Assembly: GCF_013522705.1 (NCBI RefSeq)
Contig: NZ_JAAMRE010000007.1
Span: 143,136-207,135 of the forward strand
Source: Pseudomonas lurida
Lineage (GTDB): Bacteria > Pseudomonadota > Gammaproteobacteria > Pseudomonadales > Pseudomonadaceae
Direction of reading: 5' to 3'
Length of the DNA: 64,000 nucleotides
Below the pieces are notes generated by a model. It made no database searches, had not been told where the DNA came from, and saw only the letters and a list, made by a program, of their open reading frames with translations. This document shows positions 9,683 to 18,419 of this stretch, one piece after another; position 1 is the stretch's first letter; each line of letters opens with the position of its first letter. The translations under genes were made by a program, and so were the position numbers.

Positions 9683-9702
9683 AACTAGCAAAACAGCTAG
9701 GT
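9683..9702 (-). promoter_or_regulatory. lux-box-like operator upstream of laaA
   Basis: On the minus strand this reads ACCTAGCTGTTTTGCTAGTT, a 20-bp dyad with CTAGC/GCTAG arms, the length and layout of a LuxR-family binding site. Its inner end lies about 60 bases before the laaA start and it falls inside the gap after the LuxR gene. A sister element lies at 10560-10579. Confidence 0.6.
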
Positions 9703-9714
9703 TTTACTGGTGGA

Positions 9715-10500
9715 TCAGTCTTCCAGCAGGCGGTAATGGGTAGCGCGCACCACCGCCTGCACGCGGTTTTTGGCCCCCAGTTTGTGCATCGCCGAGGCCA
9801 GGTGCAGGGTCACCACAGCCAGTGAACGGCTCAACTGGGTGGCGATTTCAGCCGCAGTCAGCCCTTCGGCGGCCCATTTGAGGCACTCGCGTTCGCGTTT
9901 GGTCAGGCGGATATGCGGGTAGCTGCGCAGCTCTTTGCCGAACAACGGATAGGCCGCTTCCTGCAACGCGTGGGTGATCAGGCTGAAATCCGCCAGCGCG
10001 TGGTGTGCGTCCCGCAGCACGCTGCGGCTCTTGCCGGTGCGCAGGCCGGTCAACGAGGCGAAGCCGCCCCGTGGCAGGTGGATCGGCACGCTGACGCCGC
10101 AGGTGAGCTGCTGGTCGTGAAGGTAGGAGGAGACCGGTGCGTGGCACGGATCGATGACTTTTTTCAGCGGGGTATCGACCTTGACGTCGTAGGACCATAC
10201 GAACGGTGACACCGTGGCCAGCGCAAGATGCTGCACCGGGTCGATCTGGTAGAACCCTTCGCTGCACCATAAGGCGTGCCAGTCCGATGGGGTGTTGCGC
10301 AGTTCGAGCACCGACGGGGTGATCAGGGCGCCATTGGGGTCCATCGGCACCGGGGTGTAGTCGTACACCAGCGCGTCGAAGCCCAATTGCCGGGCGAGGA
10401 CGAAAGTGTTGTCCATCTGTTCTTCCAGGCTCCTGCCCGGCATCAGACGGTCGTTGAAGGCAGTAAGCTTGGCCAGCATCCGTTCTGCTCCCGATTTCAT
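9715..10500 (-). CDS. pipR: LuxR solo, PipR/OryR-like plant-signal responsive regulator
   Basis: 261-residue LuxR-type regulator with an N-terminal autoinducer-binding domain and a C-terminal LuxR HTH (RLTKRERECLKWAAEGLTAAEIA...NRVQAV), which keeps the E-x3-L-x5-G positions. No luxI-type synthase is in the window. In the ligand pocket the DP and W residues are kept (IDPVQ...PFVW), but the usual Tyr after the first Trp is Trp (DWHALW), the Y61W change known in the plant-responsive subfamily. It sits between laaA and a proline iminopeptidase gene followed by a peptide transporter, the hallmark context of PipR. The start at 10500 has weak GAGA; a GTG 11 codons upstream is the alternative. Confidence 0.85.
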   Translation of the reverse strand: MKSGAERMLAKLTAFNDRLMPGRSLEEQMDNTFVLARQLGFDALVYDYTPVPMDPNGALITPSVLELRNTPSDWHALWCSEGFYQIDPVQHLALATVSPFVWSYDVKVDTPLKKVIDPCHAPVSSYLHDQQLTCGVSVPIHLPRGGFASLTGLRTGKSRSVLRDAHHALADFSLITHALQEAAYPLFGKELRSYPHIRLTKRERECLKWAAEGLTAAEIATQLSRSLAVVTLHLASAMHKLGAKNRVQAVVRATHYRLLED

Positions 10501-10559
10501 TTGAATCTCGACTTGCGGCAAGTAGAATGCCACGCCCCGGCGAAGGACTGCCAGGCCAA

Positions 10560-10579
10560 ACCTATAAGAAATACTAGGT
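10560..10579. promoter_or_regulatory. lux-box-like operator between pipR and the iminopeptidase gene
   Basis: ACCTATAAGAAATACTAGGT: a 20-bp dyad whose arms extend to AACCTA/TAGGTT (10559-10580). It lies 60 bases before the pipR start and about 84 before the iminopeptidase start. It shares the ACCTA...CTAG ends with the element upstream of laaA, so one regulator, most simply PipR, may bind both. Confidence 0.65.
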
Positions 10580-10662
10580 TATGGACGCGCGGCATCCTCG
10601 GTAGTGTTGGCCTGATAAACGGCCGCTGCCCGCCAGGCCGATACAACACAAGGAATGTATGC

Positions 10663-11550
10663 ATGTGGCGTGAAATTGCCCCCGACCAGCGGTACAACGT
10701 GCAAGTCGACGGCCACACACTCGTGGTCTACAGCTTTGGCCAAGGCGATGATGTGCTTCTATGCCTCAACGGTGGCCCTGGCCTGCCGTGTGACTATTTG
10801 CGCGACGCCCATGGCTGGCTCAAGGAGCATAACCTGCGAGTGGTCGCATTCGACCAGCTCGGCACGGGGGCATCAGCCAGACCGACCGATGTTTCCCTGT
10901 GGGAAATCGGCCGTTATGTCGAAGAAGTCGAAACCGTGCGCCAAGCCCTGGGCCTGGGCCGTGTGCACCTGCTAGGGCATTCCTGGGGCGGGTGGCTGGG
11001 CATCGAGTACGCCATTCATTATCCCGACGCGCTCAAAAGCCTGATCCTGGCAAACACCGTCGGCGATATTCCGCACCTTTCCCAGGAACTGGAGCGCCTG
11101 CGTGGCGCGCTGGGCAGCGAAACCGTGGCCATGATGCAACGCCACGAAGCCATGGGCACCCTCGACCACCCGCAGTACCAGGCCGCGATCACCTTGCTCA
11201 ATTATCGCCACGTGTGCCGCCTGGACGAATGGCCCGAGCCGGTCAAGCGTTCCCTTGGCGACTGGAACATGGGCCCTTACGAAACCATGCAGGGTCCCAA
11301 TGAGTTTCTCTACGTCGGCAACCTCAAGGATTGGAACCGTATCGCCGAGATGGCCGACTTCAAGATGCCGATGCTGATTACCACCGGCCAGCACGATGAA
11401 CTGACGCCGGCGTGCGCCATGCGCATGAAAATGGCTGCCCGGCACGCCGAATTGCATGTGTTTCCCAACAGCAGCCATATGCCGTTCTATGAAGAACCCC
11501 TGGCGTATTTTCCGGTGCTGCTGGACTTTCTCGCTCGCCACCGAGGCTGA
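10663..11550 (+). CDS. pip: Proline iminopeptidase (PipA-like)
   Basis: 295-residue S33-family serine peptidase that would remove N-terminal proline or other residues from short peptides in the cytoplasm. Visible are the oxyanion LNGGPGLPCDY, nucleophile GHSWGG (Ser107), acid TTGQHDELTP and catalytic histidine NSSHMPFYEE. AAGGAA lies eight bases before the ATG. Three bases separate it from dppB, so it heads a pip-dppBCDF-dppA operon. It is paralogous to laaA on the other side of the LuxR gene. Peptidase plus peptide importer plus LuxR solo is the arrangement described for PipR systems of plant-associated pseudomonads. Confidence 0.88.
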   Translation: MWREIAPDQRYNVQVDGHTLVVYSFGQGDDVLLCLNGGPGLPCDYLRDAHGWLKEHNLRVVAFDQLGTGASARPTDVSLWEIGRYVEEVETVRQALGLGRVHLLGHSWGGWLGIEYAIHYPDALKSLILANTVGDIPHLSQELERLRGALGSETVAMMQRHEAMGTLDHPQYQAAITLLNYRHVCRLDEWPEPVKRSLGDWNMGPYETMQGPNEFLYVGNLKDWNRIAEMADFKMPMLITTGQHDELTPACAMRMKMAARHAELHVFPNSSHMPFYEEPLAYFPVLLDFLARHRG

Positions 11551-11553
11551 CGC

Positions 11554-12501
11554 ATGAACCTGGCGCGTTACCGTTTCGTCCTGTTCCGACCGTTGCAACT
11601 GCTGCCGGTACTGTTCGGCATCAGTGTGATTACGTTCGTGCTGGTGCGATCGATCCCCGGCGACCCGGCGCGGGCGCTGCTGGGATCGCGCAGTACGCCC
11701 GATGCATTGTTGAAAATCCGCGCCCAATACGGTCTCGACCAGCCGCTGTGGCTGCAGTACTTCTACTTCCTGAAAAACCTGCTCAAGGGCGACCTGGGTC
11801 AATCGCTGTTGTACAAGGTCGATGCACTGAAGCTGATCGTCACCCGTATCGAGCCGACCCTGATGTTGGTGCTCGGCAGCGTGTTGCTGGCGCTGCTGAT
11901 CGCGCTGCCCCTGGCCACACTGGCCGCGCGCCACAAAGGCGGCTGGGCGGATAACCTGGTCCGCGTCTTCACCACCGTCGGCCTGGGCATGCCGGCGTTC
12001 TGGCTGGGTTTGATGCTGATCCTGCTGCTCAGTGTGCAATGGGGCCTGTTCCCGGTGTCCGGGTATGGCCGCACCTGGCTGGACAAGGCGCACCACATGG
12101 TGCTGCCGTGCCTGACCATCGCCCTGGCGCTGTCGGCGGTACTGGTACGTAACCTGCGCGCGAGCATGCTGATGGAACTGCAGGCCGATCACGTCACCGC
12201 CGCCCGTGCGCGCGGGCTGTCGGAAGCCGAGGTGTTTCGCCGGCACGTATTGCCCAACTCCCTGGTCCCGGCGGTCAACCTGCTGGCGGTGAATATCGGC
12301 TGGTTGATCAGCGGCACGGTGGTCATCGAAAGCCTGTTTGCTATCCCCGGCATTGGTCAGTTGCTGGTGCGCGGCATCTTTACCCGCGACTACATGGTGG
12401 TGCAGGGCGTGGCGATGGTGTTGGCGTGCGCCACGGTGCTGGTCAACTTCATCGCCGATGTGGTGACGGTGGCGCTCGACCCGCGGGTGAAGATGCAATG
12501 A
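11554..12501 (+). CDS. dppB: Peptide ABC transporter permease 1 (DppB-like)
   Basis: 315-residue inner-membrane permease of the dipeptide/oligopeptide/nickel family. It has the N-terminal signature LFGISVITFVLVRSIPGDPARALLG, about six membrane segments and the EAA loop ARARGLSEAEVFRRHVLPNSLVP that contacts the ATPases. It follows the iminopeptidase gene by three bases, and its stop overlaps the dppC start (ATGA), implying translational coupling. Partner of the next four genes; substrate probably di- or oligopeptides or a peptide-like plant signal (inference). Confidence 0.92.
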   Translation: MNLARYRFVLFRPLQLLPVLFGISVITFVLVRSIPGDPARALLGSRSTPDALLKIRAQYGLDQPLWLQYFYFLKNLLKGDLGQSLLYKVDALKLIVTRIEPTLMLVLGSVLLALLIALPLATLAARHKGGWADNLVRVFTTVGLGMPAFWLGLMLILLLSVQWGLFPVSGYGRTWLDKAHHMVLPCLTIALALSAVLVRNLRASMLMELQADHVTAARARGLSEAEVFRRHVLPNSLVPAVNLLAVNIGWLISGTVVIESLFAIPGIGQLLVRGIFTRDYMVVQGVAMVLACATVLVNFIADVVTVALDPRVKMQ

Positions 12502-13355
12502 GTACTCGACCCTTGGTTGCGCCCTGGCGCCTGCGCCTGCGACTCGGTTTACGCAACGGCCGGGTCACGGCGGCGTGGGGGCTGCTGATCCTGCTGGCGT
12601 GGCTCGGCCTGGCCTTGTTCGCGCCGTGGATCGCGCCGTATGACCCGATTGCGCAGAACACCGACCTGAGCCTGCTGGCCCCCAGCCTTGCCCATCCATT
12701 CGGCACGGATAACTACGGCCGAGACATCCTTTCGAGGGTGATCTGGGGGGCGCGCATCGACCTGCAACTGGCGGTGGTCGGGGTAATCTTTCCGTTTATC
12801 ATCGGCACGTTTATCGGCGCGGTCTCAGGCTATATCGGCGGGCGTTTCGACAGCGTGTGCATGCGCGTGATCGACGTAATCCTGGCGTTCCCGTTTCTGG
12901 TGCTGATGCTGGCGATCATGGCCATCCTCGGCCCAGGCTTGAAGAGTTTCTATATCGCCATGGCGCTGGTGGGCTGGGTGTCGTATGCGCGGCTGATCCG
13001 CTCGCAGATCCTGGTGCTCAAGGAAAGCGACTTCGCCCTGGCTGCCAAGAGCCTGGGCTTCGGCCACGGGCGCATCCTGTTTCGACACCTGCTGCCCAAT
13101 GCAATGTTCGGCTCGATTGTGTTTTCCATGTCCGATGCGGTGTTGGTGCTGCTCAATGGCGCGGCCGTGAGCTACCTGGGCCTGGGCGTGCAACCGCCGA
13201 CTGCCGAGTGGGGCACCATGGTCGCCGAGGGCCAGGCGTTTATCACCACGGCCTGGTGGATCTGCACCTTTCCCGGCCTGGCCATCGTCACGCTGGCTAT
13301 GGGCTTCAGCCTGCTGGCCGATGGCGTGGCGCAAGTACTGGGAGACCGCACATGA
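12498..13355 (+). CDS. dppC: Peptide ABC transporter permease 2 (DppC-like)
   Basis: 285 residues. It has the OppC-type N-terminus (LARFAPWIAPYDP-like segment, here LALFAPWIAPYDPIAQNTDLSLLAPS followed by HPFGTDNYGRDILSRVIWGAR), six predicted membrane segments and the EAA loop AAKSLGFGHGRILFRHLLPNA. Pairs with DppB to form the channel. The ATG overlaps the dppB stop, and its own stop overlaps the dppD start. Confidence 0.92.
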   Translation: MSTRPLVAPWRLRLRLGLRNGRVTAAWGLLILLAWLGLALFAPWIAPYDPIAQNTDLSLLAPSLAHPFGTDNYGRDILSRVIWGARIDLQLAVVGVIFPFIIGTFIGAVSGYIGGRFDSVCMRVIDVILAFPFLVLMLAIMAILGPGLKSFYIAMALVGWVSYARLIRSQILVLKESDFALAAKSLGFGHGRILFRHLLPNAMFGSIVFSMSDAVLVLLNGAAVSYLGLGVQPPTAEWGTMVAEGQAFITTAWWICTFPGLAIVTLAMGFSLLADGVAQVLGDRT

Positions 13356-14308
13356 GCCTGTTGCAAGTGCGCGACCTGAGCGTGATCGCCCACAATGCCG
13401 GGCGTGACGTGACCCTGGTGGACCGTGTGTCGTTCGACCTGGCCGAAGGCGAGATCCTCGGCCTGGTGGGCGAAAGCGGCTCGGGCAAGACCATGGCCTG
13501 CCGTGGCCTGATTCGCCTGCTGCCATCGCCCAACCTGCGTGTGCAGGGTGGCGCGGTGCGCCTGGCCGGCCAGGACCTGCTCAGCCTCGACGCCGCCGGC
13601 ATGCGTGCGGTGCGTGGCGGGCAACTGGGGATGATTTTCCAGAACCCCAGCAGCCATCTGGACCCCTTGATGCGCATCGGCGAGCAGATCGCCGAGGGCA
13701 TTCGCCTGCATCAAGGCGTATCGAAAAAGGATGCGCGTCTGCAGGCCGTCGAGGTGCTGCGCCAGGTCGGCATTCCCGACCCTCAAGCGCGCGCCGACAA
13801 CTATCCCCACGAGTTTTCCGGCGGCATGCGCCAGCGCGCGATGATCGCCGTGGCGCTGGGCTGCAACCCCAAGGTACTGATCGCCGACGAGCCGACCACC
13901 GCCCTGGACGTGACCGTGCAGGCACAAATCCTGCGCCTGCTGCTTGACCTGCGCGACCAGCGCGGCCTGTCGATCATCATGATCACTCACGACCTTGGCG
14001 TGGTGGCGCAGACCTGCGATTCCATCGCGGTGATGTATGCCGGGCGTCTGTGCGAGCATGCGAGCAAGCACGAGGTGCTGGCGCATCCGCAGCATCCGTA
14101 CACCGCCGGCCTGATCGACTGCCAGCCGGCCCACAGCAGCGGCCACGCCTTGCTGCGCACCATCCCCGGCCAGCCGCCATTGCTTGATGCATTACCCGCC
14201 GGCTGCCGCTTCAACCCGCGTTGCCCGCAGGTTGGCGCGTTGTGCACCGAGCGCCTGCCTGAAGGCGCGCGGGTGGCTTGTCACTATCCGTTGGGAGTGC
14301 GCCCATGA
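13352..14308 (+). CDS. dppD: Peptide ABC transporter ATPase 1 (DppD-like)
   Basis: 318-residue nucleotide-binding subunit. Walker [10 protein letters not shown]-loop in [15 protein letters not shown], signature FSGGMRQR and Walker [13 protein letters not shown] are all intact. The C-terminal oligopeptide-transporter extension contains the cysteine pattern [14 protein letters not shown], usual for DppD/OppD. Start taken at the ATG overlapping the dppC stop; much longer upstream readings are shadows of dppC. Confidence 0.92.
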   Translation: MSLLQVRDLSVIAHNAGRDVTLVDRVSFDLAEGEILGLVGESGSGKTMACRGLIRLLPSPNLRVQGGAVRLAGQDLLSLDAAGMRAVRGGQLGMIFQNPSSHLDPLMRIGEQIAEGIRLHQGVSKKDARLQAVEVLRQVGIPDPQARADNYPHEFSGGMRQRAMIAVALGCNPKVLIADEPTTALDVTVQAQILRLLLDLRDQRGLSIIMITHDLGVVAQTCDSIAVMYAGRLCEHASKHEVLAHPQHPYTAGLIDCQPAHSSGHALLRTIPGQPPLLDALPAGCRFNPRCPQVGALCTERLPEGARVACHYPLGVRP

Positions 14309-15276
14309 GCCTGTTGCAGATCAAGGACCTGGAGGTACGTTTTGCCGCGTCCGGCAGTGGCTTGTTCGGCCTGAACAAACAGTGGGTGAGGGCGGTGAAC
14401 GGTGTATCGCTGAACCTCGCAGCAGGCCAAACCCTTGGGTTGGTGGGCGAGTCCGGCAGCGGCAAAAGCACCCTCGGGCGGGCGATTCTGCATCTGAACC
14501 CGATCAGTGCCGGGCAGGTGCTGTTCGATGGCGTCGACATGGCCCAAGGCAGCGCCATCGACATCGCGCGCCTGCGCCATGAAACGGCAATGATTTTTCA
14601 GGACCCGTACGCCGCGTTGAATCCGCGCCATACCATCGGCGAAACCATCGCCGAAGTCTTGCGCGTGCAGCGCAAAGTCGGCTCGGACCACATTCCCGCC
14701 CGGGTCAACGAACTGCTCGATCTGGTGGGCCTGCGCCCTGAGCTGGCCACGCGCAAACCCAGTGCCCTCAGTGGTGGCCAGTGCCAGCGCGTTGGCATTG
14801 CCCGGGCCCTGGCGGTAGAGCCGCGCCTGATCGTCGCCGATGAATGCGTGGCGGCGCTGGATGTATCAATTCAGGGCCAGATCATCAATCTGCTGCTGGA
14901 ACTGCAACAGCGTATGAACCTGGCGATCCTGTTTATCGCCCATGACCTGGCCATCGTGCGGCGCCTGTGCGACCGCGTGGCGGTGATGTACCTGGGCAAG
15001 ATCGTCGAGGAAGGCCCGGTGGAAGCGGTGTTCACGTCGCCGCGCCATCCGTACACGGCAGCCTTGATCGAGGCGATCCCGCAGATCGACCCGCAGCGGC
15101 CATTGCCGGCCGAACCCCTGCCGGGCGAGCCGCCAAGCCCGCTGAATTTACCGACCGGCTGTGCCTTCCACCCGCGTTGCCGGCATGCGCGGGCAATGTG
15201 TTCCGTAGCGTTGCCGCCTACCCACCACCTGCACGAGCACCGGTACAGTTGCGTGCTTGAAACGCCTTTGCTTTAA
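14305..15276 (+). CDS. dppF: Peptide ABC transporter ATPase 2 (DppF-like)
   Basis: 323-residue ATPase with Walker A GESGSGKS, Q-loop AMIFQDPYAALNPRH, signature LSGGQCQR (Cys where Arg is usual), Walker B LIVADECVAALD and the C-terminal cysteine motif CAFHPRCRHARAMC. The ATG overlaps the dppD stop, completing the DppBCDF chain. It forms the heterodimeric ATPase with DppD. Confidence 0.92.
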   Translation: MSLLQIKDLEVRFAASGSGLFGLNKQWVRAVNGVSLNLAAGQTLGLVGESGSGKSTLGRAILHLNPISAGQVLFDGVDMAQGSAIDIARLRHETAMIFQDPYAALNPRHTIGETIAEVLRVQRKVGSDHIPARVNELLDLVGLRPELATRKPSALSGGQCQRVGIARALAVEPRLIVADECVAALDVSIQGQIINLLLELQQRMNLAILFIAHDLAIVRRLCDRVAVMYLGKIVEEGPVEAVFTSPRHPYTAALIEAIPQIDPQRPLPAEPLPGEPPSPLNLPTGCAFHPRCRHARAMCSVALPPTHHLHEHRYSCVLETPLL

Positions 15277-15308
15277 CCCTCTGCCATTCATGAACAAGGA
15301 GTTATGAC

Positions 15309-16823
15309 ATGCAATCCCGCCACTTGAAGTTACTCGCCGCCGCCACGCTGACCGCCTGGTCGCTGACCGCCGGTTTCGCCCAGGCCGCCGGTGTACTCAC
15401 CATCGGTTGCCGTGAAGACAGCACCACGTTCGACCCGATCAAAAGCGCGCAGAACCGCGATACCTGGGTGTTTGCCAACGTCTACGACACCCTGGTGCGC
15501 GTAGACAACCTGGGCACCAAGATGGAACCGGGCCTGGCTGAAAGCTGGGAGATATCCAAGGACGGCCTGACCTATACCTTCAAGCTGCGTGACGCGAAAT
15601 TCTCCGATGGCTCGCCGATCACCGCCGCCGACGCCGCTTTCAGCCTGTTGCGCATCCGCGACAACAAGGCTTCGCTGTGGGCTGACCCGTTCAGCCTGAT
15701 CAACACGGCCACGGCCGCCGACCCGAAAACCCTGGTGGTCACGCTCAAGACCCCGGCGGTGGCCTTCCTCTCCCAACTTGCTTCGCCGACGGTGTCGATC
15801 CTGTCCGAAAAAGCCATGACCTCCATGGGCGAAGACGCCTACTCGGAAAACCCGGTGACGTCCGGTGCGTTTACGGTAGAAGAGTGGCGCAAGGGCGATC
15901 GGGTGATCCTCAAGAAGAACCCGAACTTCTGGCAGGCTCAAAAGGTAAGCCTGGACGGTGTGGAGTGGGTCTCGGTGACCGATGACAACACCCGTATGCG
16001 CATGGTGCAGAACGACGAACTCGATACCGCGATCTTCGTGCCGTTTTCTCGAGTTGAAGAGTTGAAGAAAGACAAAAACGTGGTGGTCCACGCCGACCCG
16101 TCCACCCGTGAAGATCACTTGTTGATCAACCATGCCCACGGCCTGTTGGCCAAACCCGAAGTGCGCCAGGCGCTGGACATGGCCATCGATAAGCAATCGC
16201 TGGTCAAAACCGTCACGTACGGCCAGGGCACCGTGGCTTATTCCTACATCCCGAAAGGCTCGCTGTACCACTACCCCAATAACCTGCAGCGCCCCTATGA
16301 CCCCACCGCCGCCAAGAAGCTGCTGGAACAGGCCAGCGCCAAGGACTTGAAACTCAACTATGTGGTCAATGCCGGCAACGAAGCCGATGAGCAGATCGCG
16401 GTGATTATCAAGGACCAGTTGGCCAAGGTCGGCGTGACCGCCAACCTGCAGAAGGTCGACCCGACCCAGAGCTGGCAGATGCTGGTGGACGGTGAGTACG
16501 ACATTTCGGTGATGTACTGGACCAACGACATCCTCGACCCGGACCAGAAGACCACCTTCGTGCTGGGCCACGACACCAACCAGAACTATATGACCCGCTA
16601 CAAGAACGACAAGGTCAAGGACCTGGTCGCCGCAGCCCGCATCGAAGCCGACCCGGCCAAGCGCGAGCAGATGTATGTGGAACTGCAGAAACTGGCCAAG
16701 CAGGATGTGAACTGGATCGACCTGTACTACAGCCCTTACATCAATATCTCACGCAAGAATGTGAGCAACTTCCTGCAAAACCCGCTGGGCCGTTTCACCC
16801 TGGAAGAAGTCGTGAAAAACTAA
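15309..16823 (+). CDS. dppA: Periplasmic peptide-binding protein (DppA-like, SBP family 5)
   Basis: 504-residue solute-binding protein with a signal peptide (LLAAATLTAWSLTAGFAQA, cleaved before AGVLTIG). The family 5 layout is clear: TFDPIKSAQNRDTWVFANVYDTLVRVD, the AESWEISKDGLTYTFKLRDAKFSDGSP signature, and a C-terminal lobe ending in IDLYYSPYINI. Last gene of the pip-dppBCDF-dppA unit, 32 bases after dppF with AAGGAG upstream. It delivers peptides, or possibly the signal sensed by the LuxR solo, to the permease (inference). Ligand unproven. Confidence 0.9.
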   Translation: MQSRHLKLLAAATLTAWSLTAGFAQAAGVLTIGCREDSTTFDPIKSAQNRDTWVFANVYDTLVRVDNLGTKMEPGLAESWEISKDGLTYTFKLRDAKFSDGSPITAADAAFSLLRIRDNKASLWADPFSLINTATAADPKTLVVTLKTPAVAFLSQLASPTVSILSEKAMTSMGEDAYSENPVTSGAFTVEEWRKGDRVILKKNPNFWQAQKVSLDGVEWVSVTDDNTRMRMVQNDELDTAIFVPFSRVEELKKDKNVVVHADPSTREDHLLINHAHGLLAKPEVRQALDMAIDKQSLVKTVTYGQGTVAYSYIPKGSLYHYPNNLQRPYDPTAAKKLLEQASAKDLKLNYVVNAGNEADEQIAVIIKDQLAKVGVTANLQKVDPTQSWQMLVDGEYDISVMYWTNDILDPDQKTTFVLGHDTNQNYMTRYKNDKVKDLVAAARIEADPAKREQMYVELQKLAKQDVNWIDLYYSPYINISRKNVSNFLQNPLGRFTLEEVVKN

Positions 16824-16848
16824 GCATTCGGCAACCGCGCAATACAAG

Positions 16849-16879
16849 TGTGGGAGGGGGCTTGCCCCTCCCACATTTT
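16849..16879. terminator. REP-like hairpin terminator after dppA
   Basis: TGTGGGAGGGG (16849-16859) pairs perfectly with CCCCTCCCACA (16865-16875) around a five-base loop, followed by TTTTG. It lies between convergent dppA and the SDR gene and probably terminates dppA; it is also a close REP variant. Confidence 0.65.
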
Positions 16880-16898
16880 GTTCCAGTTGTGTCAGTTG

Positions 16899-17639
16899 TT
16901 ACTGGGCATCGAATGCCTGCCCATTCACGCCGGCACTGTCCGGCCCCATCAAGTACAGGTACACCGGCATGATCTCTTCCGGTGCCGGCCTTTCCATCGG
17001 GTTTTCCCCTGGATAGGCCTGGGCACGCATGCTGGTGCGGGTGCCGCCTGGGTTGACGCTGTTGGCGCGTACCGCCGCCACATCCTCCAGTTCGTCGGCC
17101 AGGGTCTGCATCAGGCCTTCAGTGGCAAACTTGGACACGCCATACGCGCCCCAGTACGCGCGGCCTTTGCGCCCGACGCTGCTGGAGGTGAACACCACTG
17201 ACGCATCCTGGGACAGTTTGAGCAATGGCAGCAAGGTGCTGGTCAGCATAAACATCGCATTGACGTTCACATGCATCACACGCATGAAGTTCTCGCCGGA
17301 CAACTGCTCGATCGGCGTGCGGGGGCCGATGATCGAGGCGTTGTGCAGCAGGCCGTCGAGGTGGCCGAACTCTTTCTCGATCATCGCCGCCAACTCATCG
17401 TATTGATGGGGCAGGGCGGTTTCCAGGTTGAACGGGATCACCACCGGTTGCGGGTGGCCGGCGGCTTCGATTTCGTCATACACCTGGGCCAGGTTGGCTT
17501 CGGTCTTGCCCAGCAACAGTACGGTGGCGCCGTGGGCGGCATAGGTTTTCGCCGCTGCCGCGCCAATCCCGCGACCGGCGCCGGTCACCAGGATGACCCG
17601 GCCTTTGAGCAGTTCTGGACGTGCGGAGTAATCAAACAT
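16899..17639 (-). CDS. yciK: Short-chain dehydrogenase, YciK family
   Basis: 246-residue NAD(P)-dependent oxidoreductase. It shows the cofactor motif TGAGRGIG, the NAS motif (LLHNASIIG), catalytic Ser in FTSSSVGRKG and YxxxK in YGVSK. The N-terminus MFDYSARPELLKGRVILVTG matches YciK proteins. Substrate unknown. It follows mupP by about 100 bases on the same strand, the order seen in P. aeruginosa (PA3173-PA3172-PA3171). Confidence 0.88.
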   Translation of the reverse strand: MFDYSARPELLKGRVILVTGAGRGIGAAAAKTYAAHGATVLLLGKTEANLAQVYDEIEAAGHPQPVVIPFNLETALPHQYDELAAMIEKEFGHLDGLLHNASIIGPRTPIEQLSGENFMRVMHVNVNAMFMLTSTLLPLLKLSQDASVVFTSSSVGRKGRAYWGAYGVSKFATEGLMQTLADELEDVAAVRANSVNPGGTRTSMRAQAYPGENPMERPAPEEIMPVYLYLMGPDSAGVNGQAFDAQ

Positions 17640-17743
17640 AAATAGCCTCGACAGAATTCAACATGTTTCAGCACAAAACTTGAGACCGGTGGAGATACCC
17701 TGTGGGAGGGGGAGCTTCATAGGTCAGCTGGATCGATGAGCCA

Positions 17744-18415
17744 TCAGCAACTGCATAGCGCGTTATCCAGCACCTTGCGCAGTTCCAGCGGGTGATCCAC
17801 CACCACATCCGCACCCCAATGATGTGGGTTGTCGTCCGGGTGGATATAGCCATAGGTGACCGCCGCCGTGCGCGTGCCGGCGTCGCGGCCGGATTCGATA
17901 TCGCGCAGGTCGTCGCCCACGAACAGCACGCTGGCAGGGTCGAGGTCGAGCATCTTGCACGCCAGGATCAGCGGCTCCGGGTCCGGTTTGCTGTTCTTTA
18001 CATGGTCCGGGCAGATCAGCAGCGCAGAACGCTCGGCCAGGCCCAGTTGCTGCATGATCGGCTCGGCAAAGCGCACCGGCTTGTTGGTGACCACGCCCCA
18101 GATCAGGTTGGCCTTCTCGATGTCCGCCAGCAGCTCGCTCATACCGTCGAACAGCTTGCTATGGACCGCGCAGCCCTTGAGGTAGCGCTCAAGGAATTCC
18201 TGGCGCAGCTCCTCGAAACCCGGCGACTCCGGGTCCATCGAGAACGTCACCGCGACCATCGCCCGCGCACCGCCGGAGATTTCGTCGCGAATGTGCTGGT
18301 CGTTGATCGGCGCCAGGCCCCGATCGGCGCGCATGGCCTGGCAGATGGCGATAAAGTCCGGCGCCGTGTCCAGCAGGGTGCCGTCCATATCGAAGAGAAC
18401 CGCTCGCAGCTTCAC
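17744..18415 (-). CDS. mupP: N-acetylmuramic acid 6-phosphate phosphatase MupP
   Basis: HAD-IA phosphatase of 223 residues: nucleophile motif [10 protein letters not shown], Ser/Thr motif VVTNKP, Lys in [11 protein letters not shown] and the acidic motif [12 protein letters not shown]. Position beside ubiG and homology to PA3172 identify it as MupP, which dephosphorylates MurNAc-6-P in the anhydro-MurNAc recycling route of pseudomonads, feeding AmgK and MurU and so bypassing fosfomycin-sensitive steps. Four bases separate it from ubiG, implying one transcript. Older databases call it phosphoglycolate phosphatase. Confidence 0.88.
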   Translation of the reverse strand: MKLRAVLFDMDGTLLDTAPDFIAICQAMRADRGLAPINDQHIRDEISGGARAMVAVTFSMDPESPGFEELRQEFLERYLKGCAVHSKLFDGMSELLADIEKANLIWGVVTNKPVRFAEPIMQQLGLAERSALLICPDHVKNSKPDPEPLILACKMLDLDPASVLFVGDDLRDIESGRDAGTRTAAVTYGYIHPDDNPHHWGADVVVDHPLELRKVLDNALCSC

Positions 18416-18419
18416 AGGC

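Noticed and set aside
17700..17722. TGTGGGAGGGGGAGCTTCAT as a REP element after mupP.
   Set aside because: Only one short arm is present with no inverted partner; too little to call.
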